Assembly (NCBI GenBank): GCA_020629695.1
Contig: JAHDCV010000016.1
Span: 25,882-68,481, forward strand
Direction of reading: 5' to 3'
Length of the DNA stretch: 42,600 bases
Source: Acidimicrobiales bacterium
GTDB taxonomy: Bacteria; Actinomycetota; Acidimicrobiia; Acidimicrobiales; SZUA-35
The notes under the pieces are model-generated. The model saw nothing but the letters and a program-made list of their open reading frames with translations. It made no database searches and was not told where the DNA came from. Positions within the stretch are counted from its first letter, which is position 1. The number at the start of each line of letters is the position of its first letter. Of the stretch, positions 1 through 8,280 are shown in pieces. The position numbers were made by a program, and so were the translations under genes.

Positions 1-224
1 AGCGCCAGCGGGGGCGACGGCCGCGCCGGAATCGACGGCGGCGCCACTCGATCGGCCGGCGGCAGTGGCGGCACTCGCCGTGCCGGCGACGCTGGCCCGG
101 TCGGCTCGGCCAGGTCGATGGTCGGTTCATCGGCGCGCACGTCGAGCACCGGACCGTCGCCGAGCAGGAAGGCGGCGAGGGCAGCGGCGGCGTCAGCGCT
201 GATCGAGGGAGGCGTGGAGGTCAT
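1..224 (-). CDS. Partial hypothetical protein, N-terminal part only
   Basis: An open frame starts at ATG 222-224 on the minus strand and runs off the left edge without a stop (74 codons seen). It opens MTSTPPSISADAAAALAAF and then becomes rich in Pro, Ala and Arg, which suggests a flexible or low-complexity segment. I see no signal peptide and no catalytic motif. It lies divergent to the dinG-type helicase gene, with 115 bp between the start codons. No convincing Shine-Dalgarno sequence is visible. The function cannot be told from this fragment. Confidence 0.5.
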   Translation of the reverse strand, partial: MTSTPPSISADAAAALAAFLLGDGPVLDVRADEPTIDLAEPTGPASPARRVPPLPPADRVAPPSIPARPSPPLA

Positions 225-327
225 CGAAAGGGGGTGTGTTCGTCGGGCTGCCCTCGGGCCACGCAGACGCGCGGCAACGAGAACAACCGTGGAAGGATGC
301 CCGAGCCCCGTCGGAGAGACTACTCGT

Positions 328-333
328 TACGGT
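328..333 (+). promoter_or_regulatory. Leaderless -10 box of the dinG-type gene
   Basis: TACGGT fits the TANNNT -10 pattern and sits 6 nt before the GTG at 340. Transcription would begin on or next to the start codon. There is no Shine-Dalgarno sequence, which fits a leaderless message. No clear -35 box is visible. Confidence 0.55.
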
Positions 334-339
334 GACCGG

Positions 340-2235
340 GTGCCTGATGTGATCGACCTGCTCACGCAGGTGACCGGGTCGATGTCCGATGGGGAGATCC
401 GCCCGGGACAGCTCGAGATGGCCCGCGTCATCGCGTCGGCGGTCTCGGCCGGCGAGACGGTGCTGGTCCAGGCCGGCACCGGCACCGGCAAGTCGCTTGC
501 GTATCTGACGCCGACGATCACCGGCGCCGACCGTGTCGTGGTCGCCACGGCGACGATCGCCCTGCAGTCCCAGCTCATGGAGCACGACCTCCCCGCGCTG
601 GCCGAGGCGCTCGGACGCCCCATCGACGCCGTCCTGCTGAAAGGGAGATCGAACTATCTCTGCCAGCAGCGGCTCGACGAGTTGACGGCCGCGACCCTCA
701 CCGAGCAGCTCCAGCTCACCGCCGGCCGGAACCGTTCCGACGAGATCGGCGAGATCCGTGCCTGGTCCGAGGAGACCGAGACCGGGGATCGGGAGGAGCT
801 GGACCCGTCGCCCAGTTCCGAACTCTGGAGCGCCGTGTCGGTCGGTCCGGACGAGTGCCCGGGTGCCGCACGCTGCCCGGCCGGCGGGCGGTGCTTCGCG
901 GAGCGTGCCCGCGAGGCGGCCGCCGAGGCCGACGTGATCGTGACCAACCACCACTACTACGGGCTGGACATCGACAACGGTGGCACCCTGTTGCCCGAGC
1001 ACGACGTCGTCGTTTTCGACGAGGCGCATCACCTCCCCGAGACCTTCGGGGCGACCTGCGGCACCGAGTTGTCCGGCACCCGGCTCCGCTCGCTGGCCCG
1101 TCGGCTCCGCGCGGTGCTCGCCGGCACCGATCTGCCCGATCATCTCGATGCCTCCGCCATCGCACTCGACGACGGGCTCCGGGCACATGTCGGCGAACGC
1201 CTCGACCTCGACGCACAACTCCTGGCGACCATCGTGACCGCGCGGGACCGTGCCGACACCGGGCTCGCGGCGCTTCGCAAGATCGACCGCGCCGACCCCG
1301 ACGGCGACGACACGACGGCGGCCCGACTCCGTCGCGCGGTCACGTCCTGCACCGCGGTGATCGGCGCCATCGACCTCCTGTTCGCCGCCGACGACGACGA
1401 CGTCACCTGGGTCGACGGGTCGCCGTCCAACCCCGTCTTGCGCCTCACCCCGCTCGACCTCGGCGACATCCTCACCGAACGCCTCTGGGGTGCGCGAGCC
1501 GCGATCCTGACGTCGGCGACCCTGGCGGACGATGTTCCCGGCCAGCTCGGGCTCGATGACGTCGAGGTCACCCGGGTCGAGTCCCCCTTCGACTACCCGG
1601 CTCAGGCGTTGCTCTACTGCGCCGCAGACCTCCCCGAGCCGCGCAACGACCCCGACCGGACCGCGATGCTGGGACGCCTCACCGACCTCGTCGACGCAGC
1701 CGGTGGGCGGGCGCTCATCCTCTGCACGGCCTCGCGAGCCATGCAGGCCGCGGCGGACCACCTCCGGGACAACACCGGGTTCACGGTCCTGATGCAGGGA
1801 GATGCGTCCAAGGCGGTGCTCGTGGAGCAGTTCCGCTCGGAACCGAGCTCGGTGCTCGTGGCCACCATGTCGTTCTGGCAAGGCATCGACCTGCCCGGCC
1901 CGACGCTCTCCCTCGTCGTCATCGATCGGCTGCCGTTCCCACGGCCGGACGAACCGGTCACACAGGCCCGACGTGACCGTGCCGGGCGGTTCGCCTTCCG
2001 TGACGTCGACCTCCCGCGCGCCCAGACACTGCTCGCCCAGGGGGTCGGACGGCTGATCCGACGTCGGACCGATCGGGGGGTCGTGGCCATCCTCGACTCC
2101 CGGCTCGCGACGAAGCGCAGTTACCGGTGGGAACTCATCCAGGCGCTCCCGCCGATGCGCCGTACCGGCGAGCTCGACGAGGTGCGAACCGAGCTCCGCG
2201 CACTCGATGCGGCGGCGTCGGCGGAGGGTCGCTGA
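340..2235 (+). CDS. dinG: DinG/XPD-type ATP-dependent DNA helicase
   Basis: This is a superfamily 2 DNA helicase of the DinG/YoaA/XPD group (631 aa), expected to unwind DNA 5'-3' during repair and to resolve D-loops or R-loops. Walker A (AGTGTGKS) is near residues 45-52 and the DEAH box near 227-230. Between them lie four cysteines (NYLC, ECPGAARC, GRC), the arrangement of the family's iron-sulfur cluster domain. The C-terminal helicase lobe carries QGVGRLIRR, the motif VI region. An in-frame upstream start at 118 exists, but GTG 340 is preferred: the homologous sequence begins there and a -10 box lies 6 nt before it. The next gene follows with no gap, so the two are probably co-transcribed. 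No exonuclease domain is present. Confidence 0.9.
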   Translation: MPDVIDLLTQVTGSMSDGEIRPGQLEMARVIASAVSAGETVLVQAGTGTGKSLAYLTPTITGADRVVVATATIALQSQLMEHDLPALAEALGRPIDAVLLKGRSNYLCQQRLDELTAATLTEQLQLTAGRNRSDEIGEIRAWSEETETGDREELDPSPSSELWSAVSVGPDECPGAARCPAGGRCFAERAREAAAEADVIVTNHHYYGLDIDNGGTLLPEHDVVVFDEAHHLPETFGATCGTELSGTRLRSLARRLRAVLAGTDLPDHLDASAIALDDGLRAHVGERLDLDAQLLATIVTARDRADTGLAALRKIDRADPDGDDTTAARLRRAVTSCTAVIGAIDLLFAADDDDVTWVDGSPSNPVLRLTPLDLGDILTERLWGARAAILTSATLADDVPGQLGLDDVEVTRVESPFDYPAQALLYCAADLPEPRNDPDRTAMLGRLTDLVDAAGGRALILCTASRAMQAAADHLRDNTGFTVLMQGDASKAVLVEQFRSEPSSVLVATMSFWQGIDLPGPTLSLVVIDRLPFPRPDEPVTQARRDRAGRFAFRDVDLPRAQTLLAQGVGRLIRRRTDRGVVAILDSRLATKRSYRWELIQALPPMRRTGELDEVRTELRALDAAASAEGR

Positions 2236-2856
2236 GTGCTCCGCGGGGTCGAACTCGTCACCGCCCTCAGTGGCCCGCTCGTGCTCGCCTCGTTCACGAC
2301 CGGCGTCATCGTGCAGGACCAGGCCGTCCGTCGGTTGCGCTCCGCCGATGCCCGGGCGTTGGCCGTGACAGCCGCCACCCTGGCCGTCTCGTTGACGGTG
2401 TGGACCGCGGTCGACGCGCTCGCACCCGGCAGCAGCGAGTTCACTCAGAGCTCCGGCGTCGGGTTCCTGAGTTCCCAGGTCCTCCGGGTCTGGGAGTCGT
2501 TGGCCCTGTGGGCGGGCGCTGCGGTCACCGTCGGCACGATGGTGCGTGTCGTGCGCGGCCACGAACGCCGACTCGGCCTCGGCGGGACCGGGCTCGCACC
2601 GGCCGCAGGTCTGGCGCTGCTCTACGTGCCGTTGATCGGACTGCCGACGACGGTTGCGTGGGCGGTCATCCGGCCGCGGTCACCCGATCGGATCTGGGCG
2701 ACGGCGGCGACCATCATCAGCGCGGTCGGGGCCGCTTGGGTGTTCTCGGTCCTCGATCCGGCGAACCCGTGGGGCCTCGTCCACGGTCCGGAAACCGCGC
2801 TCTGGGCCGCAGTGCTCGGTGGCGCACTGCTGGCTCGGCTCGCCGCCGATCAGTAG
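2236..2856 (+). CDS. Small multi-pass membrane protein, possibly a divergent PlsY relative
   Basis: The 206-residue protein starts at a GTG directly after the dinG stop codon, so translation is probably coupled. It has about five hydrophobic segments (roughly 8-28, 40-60, 90-110, 120-150 and 155-200). The stretch GLGGTGLAPAAG, after a Gly-His pair, recalls the glycine-rich loop of PlsY acyl-phosphate glycerol-3-phosphate acyltransferase (GGRGLAPALG-like in actinobacteria). The N-terminal PlsY signature GS(I/L)PFG is absent, however. It may be a diverged, possibly inactive, PlsY relative or simply an unknown membrane protein. Its 3' end overlaps the convergent era gene by 7 bp. Confidence 0.7.
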   Translation: MLRGVELVTALSGPLVLASFTTGVIVQDQAVRRLRSADARALAVTAATLAVSLTVWTAVDALAPGSSEFTQSSGVGFLSSQVLRVWESLALWAGAAVTVGTMVRVVRGHERRLGLGGTGLAPAAGLALLYVPLIGLPTTVAWAVIRPRSPDRIWATAATIISAVGAAWVFSVLDPANPWGLVHGPETALWAAVLGGALLARLAADQ

Positions 2857-3752
2857 CCGAGGCGTTCGACCGCTTCCGCGTTGTGCTGCCAGCCGTCGTC
2901 GACGGTGACCACGAGCTCGAGGAAGGTGCCCTTCGGCAGCGACGCCCGCGCCTTGGTGCCGACGTCTTTGAGGACCTGGCCACCCTTGCCGATCACGATG
3001 CCCTTCTGGGATTCACGCTCCACGAGGATCTCGACACGAATGCGATCACCGATCCATTCCGTCACGCGGGTGGCAATCGAGTGCGGGAGTTCCTGCCGGG
3101 TCACCCGGAGCAGCTGCTCACGGACCAGTTCGGCGACCCACTGCTCATCGGCGGTGTCGGTGGTCATGTCGGTGGGATACCACGGCGGTCCCTCCGGCAT
3201 CCGGCTCCGGAGGTGGTCCATGAGCTCGGGAACGCCGGTGCCCCGACGGGCCGAGACCGGGAAGTAGGCCGAGGCGTCGAGCGGCGCCACCTCGGTCAGC
3301 TGTGCGAGGACGGCCTCGGCGTCCATGTGGTCGATCTTGTTCACGATGATCACGGTGCGAACCGGATCGAGCCGCTCGGCCAGCATGCGATCGCCACGGC
3401 CGAACCCCGATCGACCGTCGATGAGGAGGCACTGCACGTCGACATCGCGACTCGCCGAGGTCGCCGTCTCGTTCAGGCGATGCCCGAGTGCGGACCGGGG
3501 CTTGTGGATCCCGGGCGTGTCGACGAACACGATCTGGACCCCGTCGCCGTGATGCACTCCCCGGATCTGATGGCGGGTCGTCTGGGGTTTGTTGGAGGTG
3601 ATGGTCACCTTGGTGCCGAGCAACCGGTTGAGCAACGTCGACTTGCCGACGTTCGGGCGTCCCAGGAGGGCGACGAACCCGGACCGGAAGCCGTCCACGG
3701 GGGTGAGCGGCGGGGGGACCGCTTCGGTGTCGGATCGAGCGTCGTTCATCAT
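2850..3752 (-). CDS. era: GTPase Era, 30S ribosome assembly factor
   Basis: Era (300 aa) is an essential GTPase that binds the 3' end of 16S rRNA and helps mature the 30S subunit. G1 is GRPNVGKS (31-38), G2 lies around the TTR near 58-60, G3 is DTPG (78-81) and G4 is NKID (138-141). A C-terminal KH domain follows, with the KGIVIGKGGQVLK motif. The start at ATG 3752 overlaps the stop of the upstream CNNM gene as ATGA, so the two genes are translationally coupled; a second Met follows at once. It ends the phoH-ybeY-corC-era operon, the usual actinobacterial order, and converges on the small membrane protein gene. Confidence 0.97.
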   Translation of the reverse strand: MMNDARSDTEAVPPPLTPVDGFRSGFVALLGRPNVGKSTLLNRLLGTKVTITSNKPQTTRHQIRGVHHGDGVQIVFVDTPGIHKPRSALGHRLNETATSASRDVDVQCLLIDGRSGFGRGDRMLAERLDPVRTVIIVNKIDHMDAEAVLAQLTEVAPLDASAYFPVSARRGTGVPELMDHLRSRMPEGPPWYPTDMTTDTADEQWVAELVREQLLRVTRQELPHSIATRVTEWIGDRIRVEILVERESQKGIVIGKGGQVLKDVGTKARASLPKGTFLELVVTVDDGWQHNAEAVERLGY

Positions 3753-5026
3753 GCGTCCTCGGAGTCGTCGTCGGCCGGCTTCGGCTGCTGGCTGATCGTG
3801 ACCTTCGTGATCCGCCGGCCCTGCACTCGGGCGACACGGAGCACGAGGTCGGCTTCGGTGACCGTCACACCGACGACGGGCAGCGTCCCCAGTCGATCGA
3901 GGATGAGCCCGGCCACGGTGTCGAAGTCGCCCTCGGGCAGGTCCCAACCCATCAGGTCGTTGGCCTCGTCGATGAGGAGCCGGCCATCGACCTGGACCGA
4001 ACCGTCGGCCAGTCGCTGCACCAGCGGATCCTCGACGTCGTACTCGTCGACGATCTCGCCCACGATCTCCTCGATCAGGTCCTCGAGTGTGACGAGGCCG
4101 GCGATCCCGCCGTATTCGTCGACGACGACGGCCATGTGGAAGGTCTCGGTCTGCATCTCCCGCAGGAGCTGGGCGACCTTCTTCGTCTCGGGCACGAAGT
4201 GCGACGACCGGAACAGGCCGGAGATGGCGTCGTCGGCTCCATCGGCCAGCTCGGCTCGGATCAGGTCCTTCACGTAGACCAGCCCGAGCACGTCGTCGAT
4301 GTCGTCGCCGACGGCCGGCACTCGGGAGAACCCGGCGGCCGACGTGACTGCGAGTGCCTCGTCGACGGTCGCGGTGGCGGGGATGGTGGTCATGTCGGGA
4401 CGGGGCACCATGACCTCACGAACGATCGTGGAGCCGAACTCCAGCACGGATTCGATGAGATCCCGACCGTCGGAGTCGATCACCTCGTCGGCGACGGCGG
4501 CGTCGGCGAGTGCGACGAACTCCTCCGGACTCGCGAAGGGCCCCGAGCGGAGGCCCTCACCGGGCAGTACGACATTCGAGAAGCGGATGAGTGCCCGGGC
4601 GACGAGGCCGACGAACGGCGAGCGCACCAGTGCGGCGACGGGACGGCTCGCGGCCAGACCGACCCGATCCGTGTGCAGGATCGCGAACGTCCGTGGCATC
4701 ACCTCGATCGCCACGTACAGCACGGCGACGTTGAGGACCGAGATCCCGAGCAGGGCCCACGAGCTGTCGAGCCGACGGGCCAACACGGTCACGACGACGA
4801 CCTCGGCGACGAGGAACACCAACCCGACGAGGCGGAGGGGGTTGAGCGTGGTCTCGGGTTCGGCGAGCAGTTGACCGAGCCGTTCGGCTCGCACCGGGTG
4901 ATCGTCCTCGAGGTACTCGGCCCTCGCTTCGCTCGAACGGCTGAGGGCGGTCTCGGCGAGCGTCACGAGCGCACCGAGGAGGACGAGCACGACCGCCGCC
5001 ACGATGCCGATGGCGAGCGTGGTCAC
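3749..5026 (-). CDS. CNNM/CorC-type membrane protein with CBS domains (hemolysin C family)
   Basis: A 425-aa protein with the usual order: an N-terminal CNNM/DUF21 membrane domain with about four helices (residues 1-150), a CBS pair (about 190-330; the VMVPRPDM motif marks its start) and a C-terminal CorC/HlyC domain (about 345-410). The family is linked to Mg2+ or Co2+ export or homeostasis; the substrate cannot be read from sequence. In many actinobacteria this gene sits between ybeY and era, as here. The GTG start overlaps the ybeY stop as GTGA and the ATGA at the other end couples it to era. Confidence 0.93.
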   Translation of the reverse strand: MTTLAIGIVAAVVLVLLGALVTLAETALSRSSEARAEYLEDDHPVRAERLGQLLAEPETTLNPLRLVGLVFLVAEVVVVTVLARRLDSSWALLGISVLNVAVLYVAIEVMPRTFAILHTDRVGLAASRPVAALVRSPFVGLVARALIRFSNVVLPGEGLRSGPFASPEEFVALADAAVADEVIDSDGRDLIESVLEFGSTIVREVMVPRPDMTTIPATATVDEALAVTSAAGFSRVPAVGDDIDDVLGLVYVKDLIRAELADGADDAISGLFRSSHFVPETKKVAQLLREMQTETFHMAVVVDEYGGIAGLVTLEDLIEEIVGEIVDEYDVEDPLVQRLADGSVQVDGRLLIDEANDLMGWDLPEGDFDTVAGLILDRLGTLPVVGVTVTEADLVLRVARVQGRRITKVTISQQPKPADDDSEDA

Positions 5027-5553
5027 GGCGCCTGATCCCCGGGATGAGCCACGCCGTGGCGTTCGAGGTGCCGTCGTTCGATCGCCTGCATCTCGACCCG
5101 CTCGTCGTCGCTGACGTGGTCATGGCCGAGCAGGTGCAGCGCGGCGTGGATCCCCATCAACAACCGCTCCCCCATCACGTCACCGACATGGCCGGTGGCT
5201 TGGGCGACGACGACCTCGTCGCAGATGAGGATCGATCCGATGACCGGGCCGCCCGTGTCGAGTCCGGCGAACGGGTCGTCCGTGATGTCCTCGGCGTCGA
5301 GCGGGAACGACAACACGTCGGTCGCGCCGACCCCACCCAGGTGCTGTTCGTTCATCTCGGTGATCGTCGCCCGGTCGACGAACGACAACTCGACGAGACC
5401 GGACCGGTCCGACTCGGCTTCGATCACCTCGATGACGACCCCGGCGACGGTCTCGGCGATCGACGAGGAGGGTCCGATCGGACCGCCGTCATCCAGCTCG
5501 ACCTCGACCCGTTCACCGGCGATCGTCGCCGGTTCGCCGAAGTCAGCCGTCAT
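5023..5553 (-). CDS. ybeY: Endoribonuclease YbeY, rRNA maturation factor
   Basis: A 176-aa YbeY/UPF0054 metalloprotein involved in 16S rRNA 3'-end processing and late 30S quality control. The zinc site H-x3-H-x5-H is visible as HAALHLLGHDH (His136, His140, His146), followed by the typical DDER. ATG 5553 is chosen because family homology begins at MTADFG; the open frame extends 31 codons upstream but only into phoH coding sequence. With this start the gene overlaps phoH by 11 bp. It overlaps the downstream CNNM gene by 4 bp. Tight coupling of phoH, ybeY, corC and era suggests a single transcript. Confidence 0.95.
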   Translation of the reverse strand: MTADFGEPATIAGERVEVELDDGGPIGPSSSIAETVAGVVIEVIEAESDRSGLVELSFVDRATITEMNEQHLGGVGATDVLSFPLDAEDITDDPFAGLDTGGPVIGSILICDEVVVAQATGHVGDVMGERLLMGIHAALHLLGHDHVSDDERVEMQAIERRHLERHGVAHPGDQAP

Positions 5554-6493
5554 TCGACAGCTCGGACCGTTCATACGCATCGACGATGTCCTGCACGATC
5601 CGGTGCCGGACGACGTCGCGCGAACCCAGGTGCACGAACGACACACCGTCGACGCCGCCGAGGATCGGCTCGAGCCTGGACAGTCCCGACCGGCCGCCGC
5701 CGAGATCGACCTGGGTGCGGTCGCCGGTGATCACACACTTCGACCCGAAGCCGATGCGGGTCAGGAACATCTTCATCTGCTCCGGCGTGGTGTTCTGGGC
5801 CTCGTCGAGGATGATGAAGCTGTCGTTCAGGGTCCGACCACGCATGAAGGCCAACGGGGCGACCTCGACGGCATCGCGCTCCATGAACTTCGCCATGCCG
5901 TCGGCGCCGACCATGTCGTGCAATGCGTCGTAGAGCGGCCGGAGGTACGGATCGACCTTGGCCATCAGATCGCCGGGAAGGAACCCCAGCCGCTCGCCCG
6001 CTTCGACCGCCGGTCGGGTGAGGATGATCCGCTGGACCTCCTTGGCCTGCAGGGCCCGCACGGCGGCGGCCACGGCGAGCCAGGACTTCCCGGTTCCGGC
6101 CGGACCGATCCCGAAGGTCACGGTGTTGGTCCGGATCGCGTCGAGGTAGCGCTTCTGACCGGCCGTCTTCGGCCGGACCGATTTGCCGCGTGCGGTGGTC
6201 AGCAACCGGTCGGTGAGGATGTCGGCCGCGGAGGTGTCGTCGCGCACCATGTCGATCGCACGAGCGACGACCGCCGGCTCGATGACCTGGCCCGACTCCA
6301 GCACGACCACGAGATCCTCGATCACACGGGCGGCGGTCGCGGCGTCGTCGCCCTCGACCGAGATCTCGTTGCCACGCACGTGGATCTCGGCATCGAACGC
6401 GTCTTCGACCACGCGCATGTACCGGTCGCGCTCACCGAGAAGCCCGACCATGAGGTGATTGCCCGGCACGAGGATCTTCACGGCAGACGACAT
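5543..6493 (-). CDS. phoH: PhoH-like ATPase (PhoL type)
   Basis: A 316-aa PhoH-family P-loop ATPase, thought to work in RNA metabolism and ribosome maturation with YbeY. Residues 1-100 form the small N-terminal nucleic-acid-binding-like domain. Walker A is GPAGTGKS (130-137), Walker B is the FIILDEAQN segment, and ITGDRTQVDL matches the conserved motif III. ATG 6493 is preferred over an upstream start 30 codons earlier because family homology begins at MSSAVKILV. A -10-like TACGAT on the minus strand (6503-6508) lies 9 nt upstream, so the leader would be nearly absent. This is the first gene of the ybeY-corC-era operon. Confidence 0.94.
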   Translation of the reverse strand: MSSAVKILVPGNHLMVGLLGERDRYMRVVEDAFDAEIHVRGNEISVEGDDAATAARVIEDLVVVLESGQVIEPAVVARAIDMVRDDTSAADILTDRLLTTARGKSVRPKTAGQKRYLDAIRTNTVTFGIGPAGTGKSWLAVAAAVRALQAKEVQRIILTRPAVEAGERLGFLPGDLMAKVDPYLRPLYDALHDMVGADGMAKFMERDAVEVAPLAFMRGRTLNDSFIILDEAQNTTPEQMKMFLTRIGFGSKCVITGDRTQVDLGGGRSGLSRLEPILGGVDGVSFVHLGSRDVVRHRIVQDIVDAYERSELSNDG

Positions 6494-6632
6494 GAGGACC
6501 ACATCGTACCGCTGCCGGTCGTCCGGTCGCCGCTCGATAGTCTGATCGCCGGCGACCGCTGGCCGGTCACCACTCGGGCCCACGGCCTCGACGATCCCGC
6601 CTCATGCCGAGGCTCGTTCCCGAGGAGCCGAC

Positions 6633-7604
6633 ATGGCCCGACTCCACACCCGACCCGATGGCTCCGTCGCGAGGGAAGCACCGCCCGATCCTGCCCTCGG
6701 CGCTCCGGCGGAGCGGGCGGCCTGGCTGGCCCGCCACGGCGGCGACGGCGTCGAGCGGCCGCTCGACCATGATCTGCCCGCCGGGGTGATCCGTACGGCG
6801 CCGAGCCCCGGTCGGTCGCTGCGATCACTCGACCTGGCACCGCCCGAGGCCGCGGCCGTGCTCGTCGCGACCCTGCGGATCCTGGAACGACTCGATGCCG
6901 ACGGCGCCGACCACGGCGCGCTCTGTGCGGAGGTCATCGTCGTCGACGACGAGGTCCGGCCGCCGACCGTCACGTTGCGCGACCCGACGGCCGACGACGA
7001 TCCCGGCAGCGGGCGAGACGCGCTCGCGATCGCGACGATCGTCGACGAGCTCCTCACCGGATGGCGGACGTCCTCACCGGTTCGACAGCCCGATCCGGCC
7101 TGGCTCCGCCTGGGCGACACCGATCAGCCGCTCCCGCTCCGGCGGGCACGAACGCTGGCCGAACGGCTCGCCCCCGATGACCGCGAAACGCGGCCGACGA
7201 ACCCGACCGACGACCGCGCCCCGAGCGGCGCACCGGCCTGGCGTGGTCTGCTCCTGGCGGCGACGACGGCACTCGTCGGATTCGCCGCCCTGCCGCTCCT
7301 CGACCGGGCCGGACCGCGCCCGATCGACGGACCGGAGATCGTGGTCGAGGGGATCCGCTATCGGGTCGGACGAACCGGCGATCTCGCCGTCAGTCCGAGG
7401 GACTGCGCCACACCGATCATCGTGGTGCTCCGACCGTCGTCCGGCCACATCTGGTGGACGGAGCTCCCGACCGGCGGGCACGACGCGCCACTCGTGCACG
7501 CCGCCGCGATCGTGCCCGGTGCGAGCGGACTCGAGATGGTCGACTGCGCCCGTGTCCGAGCAACCGGGGTCGCGGGCTCGGTCGAGGTGCCGCTCAGCTC
7601 TTGA
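6633..7604 (+). CDS. Membrane-anchored pseudokinase-like protein
   Basis: The 323-aa protein has three parts. Residues 20-175 resemble a degraded Ser/Thr kinase fold: GRSLRSLDL is followed by a helix ending LERLDADGADHGAL, which resembles the LHxxGxxHGDL catalytic region, and then by GRDALAIATIVDELL, resembling the DVYALGALLYELL helix. The HRD catalytic Asp, DFG and the Gly loop are missing. A single transmembrane helix spans about 208-228. The C-terminal roughly 95 residues, predicted outside, contain two Cys that could form a disulfide. The start is well supported by GAGGAG 5 nt before the ATG. It converges on bldD with an 11-bp overlap. The kinase link is inferred from pattern only. Confidence 0.72.
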   Translation: MARLHTRPDGSVAREAPPDPALGAPAERAAWLARHGGDGVERPLDHDLPAGVIRTAPSPGRSLRSLDLAPPEAAAVLVATLRILERLDADGADHGALCAEVIVVDDEVRPPTVTLRDPTADDDPGSGRDALAIATIVDELLTGWRTSSPVRQPDPAWLRLGDTDQPLPLRRARTLAERLAPDDRETRPTNPTDDRAPSGAPAWRGLLLAATTALVGFAALPLLDRAGPRPIDGPEIVVEGIRYRVGRTGDLAVSPRDCATPIIVVLRPSSGHIWWTELPTGGHDAPLVHAAAIVPGASGLEMVDCARVRATGVAGSVEVPLSS

Positions 7605-8112
7605 GCTGGGCCAGACCGAGATCGTGGAGCCGGTCGACGGTGTCGTCGATCACGGTGCCGAGGATGCAGGCGATCGCCCGGAGGTCGTCCTGACGAACGG
7701 TCAGGACCCGACCGTTGAAGTCCTGGCGCTGGACCTGGATCATCGACAGGTACCGGCCGAGCATCTCGCCTTCGGGCCCGACGACCTGGTCGAGCCGGGT
7801 CAGATCGAGCGTGACCCCGGCGGCACGACCCGTGCGATCGGTGAGATCGACGACGCCGTCGGCCGTGGGTGAGGACCGGGGCAGCAGCTGGTCCACCGGC
7901 ACCGTGTAGAAGCGTGCGAGCCGCTCGAGCCGTGGCACCGAGATCGCCCGCTCACCACGCTCGTACGCGCCGAGGACGGAGGCCTTGAACTCCTGGCTCG
8001 ACTGCGCCTCGACGTCCTGCAGGGACAGTTTCTTCTGACGTCGGATCACACGCAGCCGGTCGCCGACCCGGCGTGCGTACGCCTGGGCAGCTTCATTCAG
8101 TTCTTCGGCCAT
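7594..8112 (-). CDS. bldD: BldD-type transcriptional regulator with c-di-GMP-binding C-terminal domain
   Basis: A 172-aa protein with an XRE-type helix-turn-helix (about 14-75; KKLSLQDVEAQSSQ then VLGAYERGERAISVPRLERLA) and a BldD-type C-terminal domain. In Streptomyces, BldD dimerises on tetrameric c-di-GMP through RGD-x8-RQDD and represses developmental genes. Here the motif reads RQD-x8-RQDD (129-131 and 140-143), with Gly replaced by Gln. ATG 8112 is chosen because GGAGGG lies 7 nt upstream; a TTG five codons earlier would place that Shine-Dalgarno sequence inside the gene. A good promoter and an inverted repeat lie just upstream, suggesting autoregulation. It sits between rsmE and phoH, which are adjacent in many relatives. 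Confidence 0.93.
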   Translation of the reverse strand: MAEELNEAAQAYARRVGDRLRVIRRQKKLSLQDVEAQSSQEFKASVLGAYERGERAISVPRLERLARFYTVPVDQLLPRSSPTADGVVDLTDRTGRAAGVTLDLTRLDQVVGPEGEMLGRYLSMIQVQRQDFNGRVLTVRQDDLRAIACILGTVIDDTVDRLHDLGLAQLKS

Positions 8113-8130
8113 GCGGGAACCCTCCAACAG

Positions 8131-8151
8131 ACGTCGGCGCCCGTCCGACGT
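8131..8151. promoter_or_regulatory. Inverted repeat at the bldD transcription start
   Basis: Perfect 7-bp arms, ACGTCGG and CCGACGT, flank a 7-bp spacer. The element begins a few bases after the predicted transcription start of bldD and ends 6 bp before its Shine-Dalgarno sequence. It may be an operator, possibly for BldD itself, or a hairpin in the leader RNA. Confidence 0.5.
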
Positions 8152-8160
8152 GGGAAGGCC

Positions 8161-8189
8161 ACGCTAGGCGTCGATGATGAGGACTTCAA
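8161..8189 (-). promoter_or_regulatory. Sigma-70-type promoter of bldD
   Basis: On the minus strand a -35 box TTGAAG (8189-8184) and a -10 box TAGCGT (8166-8161) are separated by 17 bp. The start site would fall near 8155, giving a leader of about 43 nt that holds an inverted repeat and a GGAGGG ribosome binding site. Confidence 0.6.
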
Positions 8190-8280
8190 CCACGAAGGGC
8201 GGTCGATTCCTGAAGGGCCGCCGACAACGGCTGAACGATGCGGGATTCGGGGCCGCGGTCCGACAGATCGGTTCCGACCG

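Noticed and set aside
118-339. Upstream extension of dinG to ATG 118
   Set aside because: The extra 74 residues have no family match and cover the divergent gene's start; the -10 box and homology place the start at 340.
193-2562. Long minus-strand open frame (789 codons) opposite dinG
   Set aside because: It is a shadow of dinG and the next gene. GC-rich codons leave few stops on the other strand, and its translation has no recognisable domain.
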